Of a DNA stretch of 56,929 bases, positions 51,302 to 56,929 are shown in pieces. The DNA lies in contig JAFEEX010000017.1 in the NCBI GenBank assembly GCA_018240895.1, forward strand, positions 755 through 57,683, read 5' to 3'. The number at the start of each line of letters is the position of its first letter. Within the stretch, counting starts at the first letter, position 1. The stretch is from Pseudomonadota bacterium (lineage in GTDB: Bacteria; Pseudomonadota; Alphaproteobacteria; Sphingomonadales; Sphingomonadaceae). Under the pieces are notes generated by a model that did not search any database, was not told the origin of the DNA, and worked only from the letters and a program-made list of their open reading frames with translations. A program made the position numbers and the translations under genes.

Positions 51302-53854
51302 TCAATACTTCGCCCCGATCCGCAAGCCGATCATACGCGGCGTGATCGGCACGATATAGGGCCGCTGTCCGCACGAACCGCATTCCTCAAACCGCGAAAT
51401 CTGCCCGCGCGTGTTGAACAGGTTCGACACAAACACTTCCACGTTGAACTTGTTCCAGTCCGCACCAGCAGACAGGTTGACCGTGGCATATTCCGGTAAA
51501 CGGCCCAGTTCAGCCGCCGGATTGGCGATGATCGTGTTGGGCGGAATCGTCCGGAAGATCGCAGTTCGCAAGTCTGTTGAGGCAGAGCTTTGGTAGGACG
51601 CATTGGCCTGAAGGTAAGGCTTCATCGTCCCAGTACCGAACGTATAGCGCGCCGTGCCCGACAGCTTCCAGATCGGAGTGATCGGCAGACGGGTGCCCTT
51701 CGCCGCCGAAACTATGTTACCGGTGCCGGTGCACTGGTACGTGGGATCGTCGATGATGCACAGGTTCTTCGTCGTCTTGGCATCGGTATAGGCACCGGCA
51801 AGGTTGAGCGTCATACCTTCACGATTGTAGGTCAGATCGGCTTCAACACCATTCACCCTGGCGCTTGGGCCATTGTGAATTTCGGTGAACGAGTTGGCCC
51901 CCAGATAAGCGAACTGGAATTTCTTCCAATCCTGGTGATAGATCGCGCCGTTGAAACGCAAGCCCTGCGTCAGCGTGGTTTTCCAGCCGATTTCGTAGTT
52001 ATAGAGATAGTCGGATTGATACGGCCCCACATCGGCGCGGCGGTTGATGCCGCCGGGCCGATACCCCTTTGACGCGGTTGCATAGAGCAACAGCCCCGGC
52101 GCCGGCTTCCAGGTTGCGTTGAGGCGATAAGTGACGCCTGAACCCTTGGCCTTGACCGGCTCTATCCCGATCCCGCTGACATAGACACCCAGATTGGTGC
52201 ATGGGCTGCCGGGGATGATCGGTGCGATCAGCGTCATCGGCGTACCCGACAGGGTCCGAACCCGGTCCCCCGTGGTGGTGAAACAACCAGCCACACCGGT
52301 ACGCGAAGAGCCGGCGGCGTTGTGCGGCGTCGACGCATAATTGTTCGCCGGATCACGTCCAAAGCCAAAGAAACCGATCAGCGAATTGTCATAGAAAAAT
52401 GCGCGTGCGCCGCCGGTCAGGGTCAGCTTGTCGCTCACGTCGAAGGCCATTTCGCCGAACATCGCATAGTCCTTGTCAATGCGATGCTGCTGCGTCAGCC
52501 ACAGCGTGCCGGGCATACCGTTGACCGAAAGATTGGGTGCCAGGTTGGCGACCTGATAGTCCTGATGAATATCATTGGACTGGTACTGGTAAAACGCCCC
52601 GGCCACCACCCGCACGGGATCCGCCGACGGAGAAGCGATGCGCAGTTCCTGGCTGAACTTCTTGAAGTGATCAGACCCGATCACCTTCTGCACCGGGCTG
52701 ATCTTGTTGCCGGTTGCATCATTGAAATAGAAGTATCCGGCAAGTCCGCCGTAATACGAATACATCGAATCGTAGGCTTCAGAATAATCGATGTAATCGG
52801 ATGAACTGAAGGTCTTCCGGTCAAGATAGGCGCCGGCGTAGGTCAGATCCCAATTGCCCAGCTTGCCTTCAATTGTCAGGCCCGCCTGGACAAACTTGTC
52901 GCGCCGGTATTCCGGCGCAAAATGCTGTACCTGAAGATCACCAACCTTTGCATCATAGCCGTACGAGCCGTGGCTACGGGTATCCTGATAGGTCACGCTG
53001 GGGGTGACGACCCACGATTCGTTGAGATCAACCTTGAGCGCCGCGCGCCCACCAGCAATCTCTGTGTCGTTGTAGTTCTTCTTGACATAGGCGGCGTTGC
53101 TAAGCGCGATTCCGCCATTCTTGGCCGGGGGGCAGCCCTGGGCATTGGTTTCGGGCAGGAAGCTGCGGCAACCCGCGACATTGTCGATATATCCAGCGTC
53201 CTTTTCATACCAGCCGACCACGCGCAGGGCCATCATCGAACTGATCGGCGCGTTGATCATCCCCTCAAGCTTGCCGCCCCAACCGCCCTTTTCGACGTGA
53301 TTGACCTCTCCATCGACGCGGCCTTCGAAGCCTGCGGTCGATGGCTTGTTGGTTATGATGCGGATCGTGCCTGCTTCTGACGAAGCGCCATAGAGCGTGC
53401 CCTGCGGGCCGGACAGACTTTCGATACGGGCGATATCGTAGATGTGAACATCAAGGTTACCGCCGATCGTGGTCACCGGCTGTTCATCAAGATAGACGCC
53501 GACCGATGGCAGCGGACCCGAGTGGTTGCCATCCCCGCCCGAGGCAACGCCGCGCATATAGATCACGCTGACGCCAGGCGTGCCCGATGTCTGGAACGAC
53601 ACCGAAGGCAGCTGCTGGGCATAGCCCTTGAAGTCAGAAATGTTGAGCTGATCAAGCTTCTGCGTGCCAAGCGCCTGGATAGAGATCGGCACGTTCTGCA
53701 GGCTTTCCGAACGCTTTTGCGCGGTGACGACAATCTCTGTCGGATCAACGTTGCTGGCGGCGGGCGCGGCGTCCTGCGCCAGTACGGGGGTGGAAATCAA
53801 CGCAGTGGTGGTGAACAGCGCCGCGATTGCGACCCGGCGATGGGTGGAATTCAT
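51302..53854 (-). CDS. TonB-dependent outer-membrane receptor
   Basis: An 850-residue outer-membrane transporter. A signal peptide is cleaved near VLA (about residue 26), followed by a TonB-box-like EIVVTAQKRSESLQNV, the plug with IYDIARIESLSGPQGTLYGA, and a long beta-barrel ending in GAKY. It is larger than the receptor at 1150 and only distantly similar beyond plug motifs. The substrate is unknown. It is downstream of, and on the same strand as, a TPR-sulfotransferase with a 108-bp gap, suggesting joint expression. ATG 53854 was chosen over 53890 for the signal peptide. Confidence 0.93.
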   Translation of the reverse strand: MNSTHRRVAIAALFTTTALISTPVLAQDAAPAASNVDPTEIVVTAQKRSESLQNVPISIQALGTQKLDQLNISDFKGYAQQLPSVSFQTSGTPGVSVIYMRGVASGGDGNHSGPLPSVGVYLDEQPVTTIGGNLDVHIYDIARIESLSGPQGTLYGASSEAGTIRIITNKPSTAGFEGRVDGEVNHVEKGGWGGKLEGMINAPISSMMALRVVGWYEKDAGYIDNVAGCRSFLPETNAQGCPPAKNGGIALSNAAYVKKNYNDTEIAGGRAALKVDLNESWVVTPSVTYQDTRSHGSYGYDAKVGDLQVQHFAPEYRRDKFVQAGLTIEGKLGNWDLTYAGAYLDRKTFSSSDYIDYSEAYDSMYSYYGGLAGYFYFNDATGNKISPVQKVIGSDHFKKFSQELRIASPSADPVRVVAGAFYQYQSNDIHQDYQVANLAPNLSVNGMPGTLWLTQQHRIDKDYAMFGEMAFDVSDKLTLTGGARAFFYDNSLIGFFGFGRDPANNYASTPHNAAGSSRTGVAGCFTTTGDRVRTLSGTPMTLIAPIIPGSPCTNLGVYVSGIGIEPVKAKGSGVTYRLNATWKPAPGLLLYATASKGYRPGGINRRADVGPYQSDYLYNYEIGWKTTLTQGLRFNGAIYHQDWKKFQFAYLGANSFTEIHNGPSARVNGVEADLTYNREGMTLNLAGAYTDAKTTKNLCIIDDPTYQCTGTGNIVSAAKGTRLPITPIWKLSGTARYTFGTGTMKPYLQANASYQSSASTDLRTAIFRTIPPNTIIANPAAELGRLPEYATVNLSAGADWNKFNVEVFVSNLFNTRGQISRFEECGSCGQRPYIVPITPRMIGLRIGAKY

Positions 53855-53962
53855 GCAACTTCCCCATTTGCAGAAAAAGATTGCCGACACTGATTCCTGT
53901 TCATGCCCAGCGTCAAGTCATGCGCGGATTTCCGTCACCAATCGCACGCACCCGTTGCACAA

Positions 53963-55573
53963 TTACCACGCTGGCGGCGGTGCCGGATAGTGGTCCAGAA
54001 CCGCACCAAGGACAGCGCGCAGGGGGTCGAGGTGATCGGAAAACGGCTTCCACGCCTCTGTTCCGTCGCGGAAAATCGGCTGGCGGACCTGTTCGGAACT
54101 GGGCGTGCGAACCGCGCGGTCATTGTTGTAGAAGGTCAGGCAGGCCTGTTCGAACGGCAATTGGCAATAGTCCAGCAACGCGCGGACCTCCGCCTCGGTA
54201 TCGTCGACCAGCCGTTCATAGATGACCCTGTGGACCCGGCCGGACAGCACCCGGTCTACGTGCGCCATCAGCCGCACATAGTCGGCATAGTACTTCCCCA
54301 TGTCCCCCAGATCATAACTGAACCCCTGTCCCCGGGCAAAGTGCTGTTTGAAGTTGGAAAAACAGCAGCTTAGCGGATGGCGGCGCACATCGATGATCCG
54401 CGCATTAGGCAGGATAAGGTGGATGAACGGCACATAGGCCCAGTTGTTGGGCAGCTTGTCGATATAGAACGGCCGCGCGGTCTTGCGCTGGATCCGGGTG
54501 CGCTGGAGAAATTCCTGGCCAAGCGCGCGCAGAGCCGCCCCGTCAAGCGGCTCGGCCGCGGCCGGGTAGGGCCGGTGGCGCAGGGCCAGCGCCGGAATAT
54601 CCGGCAATTCCATGGTCCCTTCCACCTGGCTGTGGCTGGACAGGATCTGTTCCACCAGGGTCGATCCCGCGCGCGGCATCCCGACAATGAACACGGGATC
54701 AGGCGCATCGCAGCCCTGCCCGGCCCGCGCGGCAAGGAATTCGGGCGTGAACAGCGCGATCGAGCGATCGACCTGGCCCGAAATCTGCTTCGGATCATAG
54801 TCAATCTGCGTCCGGCGCAGGGCATTGCCGGCGGCATAGTGCGCAAATGCCGGGTCAGCCTGCCCGCGATCCTCCAGCGCTTTTCCCAGCGCGAAATCCA
54901 GATGAAACCGGTCCTCCTCCGCCAGATCGGGTGAAGCGAGCGCCGCCTGCATCGCGGCGATGTCATCATCGGTGAATTTCACCGTCTTCAGGTTGGCAAG
55001 GCTCCACCAGGTTTCACCCAGAGTCGGCGTCAGTTGCAGCGAGCGCCGGTAGGCGGCGATGCCTTCTTCCAGCCGCCCCACCGTCTTGAGCACGTGGCCA
55101 TAGCTCATCCAGACCTTCGGCTGATTGGGCGCGCGTTCCAGCACGGTCTGATAAACCGCCAGGGCATCGTCAAAATCACCCAGCCGGCTGAGTGCGGCGG
55201 CCTGCAGATTGCCAAAGCCGGCATTGTCGGGTTCTTCCGCGACCACGCGGTTGAGTTCCTCGATCGCTTCGGCCGGCCGGTTCTGGCGGTAGAGCACCAA
55301 CGCCAGATTGGCGCGCGCGGCGGTGAAGGCGGGGGACAGTTCCAGCGCGCGCCGCAGCAGGTTTTCCGCATCCCGGTTGCGCCCGATCCGCCCGGCCAGT
55401 TCGGCAAACAGCCGGATCGCCGCGACATCAAAGGGATCCTCCTTCAGATGCGCGCGCAGCAGCGGTTCGGCCCGGGGCAGATCGTTGTCGTTCATCGCCA
55501 TCGCCGCCTCGATCAGGCGCGGATGGTACTGGCCAAGGCGGGATAGCCAGGACTGGGTGGTGATGGTGGTCAT
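53963..55573 (-). CDS. TPR-repeat sulfotransferase
   Basis: A 536-residue cytosolic protein. About residues 20-230 are tetratricopeptide repeats (PLLRAHLKEDPFDVAAIRLF, RRALELSPAFTAARANLALV, YQTVLERAPNQPKVWMSYGH). The C-terminal sulfotransferase domain (PF13469-like) has the PAPS-binding loop VGMPRAGSTLVEQ near 295 and the 3'-phosphate-binding RHPLSCCFSNFKQHF. Such proteins transfer sulfate from PAPS to an unknown acceptor. Both the ATG at 55573 and one at 55591 lack a good ribosome-binding site. It precedes a TonB receptor. Confidence 0.9.
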   Translation of the reverse strand: MTTITTQSWLSRLGQYHPRLIEAAMAMNDNDLPRAEPLLRAHLKEDPFDVAAIRLFAELAGRIGRNRDAENLLRRALELSPAFTAARANLALVLYRQNRPAEAIEELNRVVAEEPDNAGFGNLQAAALSRLGDFDDALAVYQTVLERAPNQPKVWMSYGHVLKTVGRLEEGIAAYRRSLQLTPTLGETWWSLANLKTVKFTDDDIAAMQAALASPDLAEEDRFHLDFALGKALEDRGQADPAFAHYAAGNALRRTQIDYDPKQISGQVDRSIALFTPEFLAARAGQGCDAPDPVFIVGMPRAGSTLVEQILSSHSQVEGTMELPDIPALALRHRPYPAAAEPLDGAALRALGQEFLQRTRIQRKTARPFYIDKLPNNWAYVPFIHLILPNARIIDVRRHPLSCCFSNFKQHFARGQGFSYDLGDMGKYYADYVRLMAHVDRVLSGRVHRVIYERLVDDTEAEVRALLDYCQLPFEQACLTFYNNDRAVRTPSSEQVRQPIFRDGTEAWKPFSDHLDPLRAVLGAVLDHYPAPPPAW

Positions 55574-55627
55574 TGGCGCTGCAAGAAACATGGTGACGCG
55601 CCGGGATCAAGCGATAGGTTGCGGGTA

Positions 55628-56929
55628 ATGGTTGGGGAGGCTGGATTGGCATCGACAAACGGTCGCGCGCTGGGGTTCTGGGCGGTGCTGGCGCTCTGCG
55701 TTGGCAACATGATCGGATCGGGCATCTACCTGCTGCCCGGAACGCTCGCCCCGCTGGGCTGGAACCAGCTTGCCGGCTGGCTGGTGACGATTGGCGGTGC
55801 GCTCGCCCTGTCAGTGGTATTTGCCCGGCTCAGCGCCCGGGTACCGCGTGCCGGCGGGCCTTATGCCTATGCCGACGCCGCATTCGGTCCGCTGGCGGGA
55901 TTTGTCACTGCCTGGTCCTATTGGGTGATGACCTGGGTGGGCAACGGGGCGATTGCCGTGGCGGTGGTCAGCAACCTCAGCCTGATCTTTCCCGCGATCG
56001 GGCAGACGCAAGGCCTGCCTGCGCTGCTGGCGATTGCCTGCGTCTGGGTGTTGACCCTGATCAACATCATTGGCGTTCGCGCCGCCGGGCGGGTGCAGGA
56101 AGTAACCACGGTGCTGAAGCTGCTGCCGCTGGTGGCGCTGATCCTGCTGGGTTTCTATCTGGCGATCAGCGGCGCACCGCGCGCACCCGATCCCGCCGTG
56201 GCGATAACTTCAGGCCATGTCGCGGCAGCGGCGGCGCTGACCTTCTGGGGCTTCCTTGGCCTTGAATCCGGAACCGTCCCAGCGGACAAGGTCGATAACC
56301 CGCAGCGCAATGTGCCGCGCGCCACGCTGATCGGCGTGGTGCTGACCGGGGTGATCTATTTCGGGATCTCGCTGACGTTCGCCCTGTTCATGCCGGTGAG
56401 GGAAGCAGCAGGATCACCGGCCCCGGTGGCCGATTTTCTGGGCCACTATTTCGGTTCCGGAGTTGCCAGCGTGGTCGCGCTGTTTGCCGCGATCAGCGCA
56501 TTCGGCGCGCTCAACGGCTGGATTCTGGTTCAGGGTGAAATGCCCTGGGCCATGGCCCGCGGCGGGGTGTTTCCGCGCTGGTTCGCCGCCGAGAGCAAGA
56601 GCGGCACCCCGCTGCGCGGCCACATCCTGTCAAGCGCGCTGCTGACCGGACTGACCCTGATGAACTATCAAAAGGGCATGGCCAGCCTGTTTGAGACGAT
56701 TGCCTCGATCAGTCTGGCCGCCGGCCTGCTGGCCTATCTGATGAGCGCGCTGGCCGCGCTGAAGCTGATCCCCGGTGAACGCGGCCTGATGTGCGCCGCG
56801 ATCATTGCCGCGGCGTTCACCCTGTGGGCCGAATGGGGCCTTGGCCTGCAGGCGCTTGGCTGGGGCGCGCTGCTGATCGTGCTGGGGCTGCCGGTGTTCT
56901 GGCTGGTTAGAGTATCCGTGATGATCAAG
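55628..56929 (+). CDS. APC superfamily amino acid permease, 3' end beyond the window
   Basis: An open frame of 434 codons runs to the window edge. It has about 12 membrane helices and the family start GNMIGSGIYLLPGTLAPLGW near residue 28, then ARVPRAGGPYAYADAAFGPL near 78. ALTFWGFLGLESGTVPADKV near 203 is the helix-6 region of amino acid/polyamine antiporters of the AdiC/PotE type. The substrate is undetermined. A TTG at 55646 with GGGGAGG before it is an alternative start. It is divergent from the sulfotransferase gene by 54 bp. Confidence 0.88.
   Translation, partial: MVGEAGLASTNGRALGFWAVLALCVGNMIGSGIYLLPGTLAPLGWNQLAGWLVTIGGALALSVVFARLSARVPRAGGPYAYADAAFGPLAGFVTAWSYWVMTWVGNGAIAVAVVSNLSLIFPAIGQTQGLPALLAIACVWVLTLINIIGVRAAGRVQEVTTVLKLLPLVALILLGFYLAISGAPRAPDPAVAITSGHVAAAAALTFWGFLGLESGTVPADKVDNPQRNVPRATLIGVVLTGVIYFGISLTFALFMPVREAAGSPAPVADFLGHYFGSGVASVVALFAAISAFGALNGWILVQGEMPWAMARGGVFPRWFAAESKSGTPLRGHILSSALLTGLTLMNYQKGMASLFETIASISLAAGLLAYLMSALAALKLIPGERGLMCAAIIAAAFTLWAEWGLGLQALGWGALLIVLGLPVFWLVRVSVMIK

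Noticed and set aside
1-56929. tRNA, rRNA, tmRNA or SRP RNA genes
   Set aside because: I scanned the intergenic gaps for cloverleaf and conserved RNA signatures and saw none; a covariance-model search would be decisive.

Overview
The window is GC-rich, gene-dense chromosomal DNA from an alphaproteobacterium, most likely of the order Sphingomonadales (Novosphingobium, Sphingobium or Sphingomonas type). This rests on two large vitamin B12/siderophore-style TonB-dependent receptors, the secB/Tim44-like/mltA/smr cluster, a 41-residue alphaproteobacterial L36, the rpmH-rnpA-yidD-yidC-engB order, and rpsT-dnaA next to mutM-ubiE-ubiB. Almost every gene is housekeeping, and the set is the kind found near the replication origin in alphaproteobacteria. 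The hemE/parAB block that often marks the origin itself is not here. I see no rRNA, tRNA, CRISPR array, prophage, transposase or insertion sequence. Both edges cut genes: an SDR gene at the left and an APC-family permease at the right.

Layout. 1-3.5 kb: SDR (cut), a TetR regulator and a divergent TonB receptor with a perfect palindromic operator between them. 3.5-6.8 kb: smr, mltA and a Tim44-like gene on the minus strand, divergent from secB. 6.8-11 kb: murJ, trpS, a DUF805 membrane protein and a DUF4136 lipoprotein. 11-17.6 kb: dut-coaBC, a small membrane protein, ftsH, a DUF3667 zinc-ribbon membrane protein, a small secreted protein and rpoZ. 17.6-19.8 kb: dnaB, bracketed by two related long inverted-repeat elements. 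19.8-26.5 kb: UPF0262, a GH25-like protein, cdd, an M14 carboxypeptidase, two DUF4136 proteins, galE, rpmJ, a HAD phosphatase and a small secreted protein. 26.7-30 kb: an HxlR regulator, a WYL-like orphan, yifB and a COG3904-like protein. 30-34.2 kb: rpmH-rnpA-yidD-yidC-engB, trmL and a VOC protein. 34.2-41 kb: a GST, a cupin, dapE, a DAACS symporter, nth-dapB, a sirtuin and a MoeB/ThiF protein. 41-43.5 kb: an acyl-CoA synthetase/SDR pair. 43.5-51.3 kb: dnaA, rpsT, a 50-residue ORF, mutM, a DUF1993 protein, ubiE-ubiB, a small ORF, a low-molecular-weight phosphatase and ybaK. 51.3-57 kb: a second TonB receptor with a TPR-sulfotransferase, then the cut permease.

Together the genes cover replication (dnaA, dnaB), DNA repair and precursor sanitation (mutM, nth, dut), translation (rpmJ, rpmH, rpsT, trpS, trmL, ybaK), protein export and quality control (secB, yidC, ftsH), cell wall (murJ, mltA, dapB, dapE), and ubiquinone and CoA synthesis.

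The most interesting non-coding signals are these. (1) Two related hairpin elements flank dnaB; one has a perfect 29-bp inverted repeat, and both carry the same central motif in the same orientation. (2) A near-identical promoter (TTGACT, 17 bp, TAACGG) precedes rpmJ and rpmH, with close variants before rpsT and rpoZ. (3) An intrinsic-terminator-like hairpin sits between the rpmH promoter and its start codon. (4) A perfect TetR operator overlaps the -35 of the first TonB receptor gene. I found no clear new defence or mobile system. The repeat family and the ribosomal-protein leader module are the best candidates for something undescribed.
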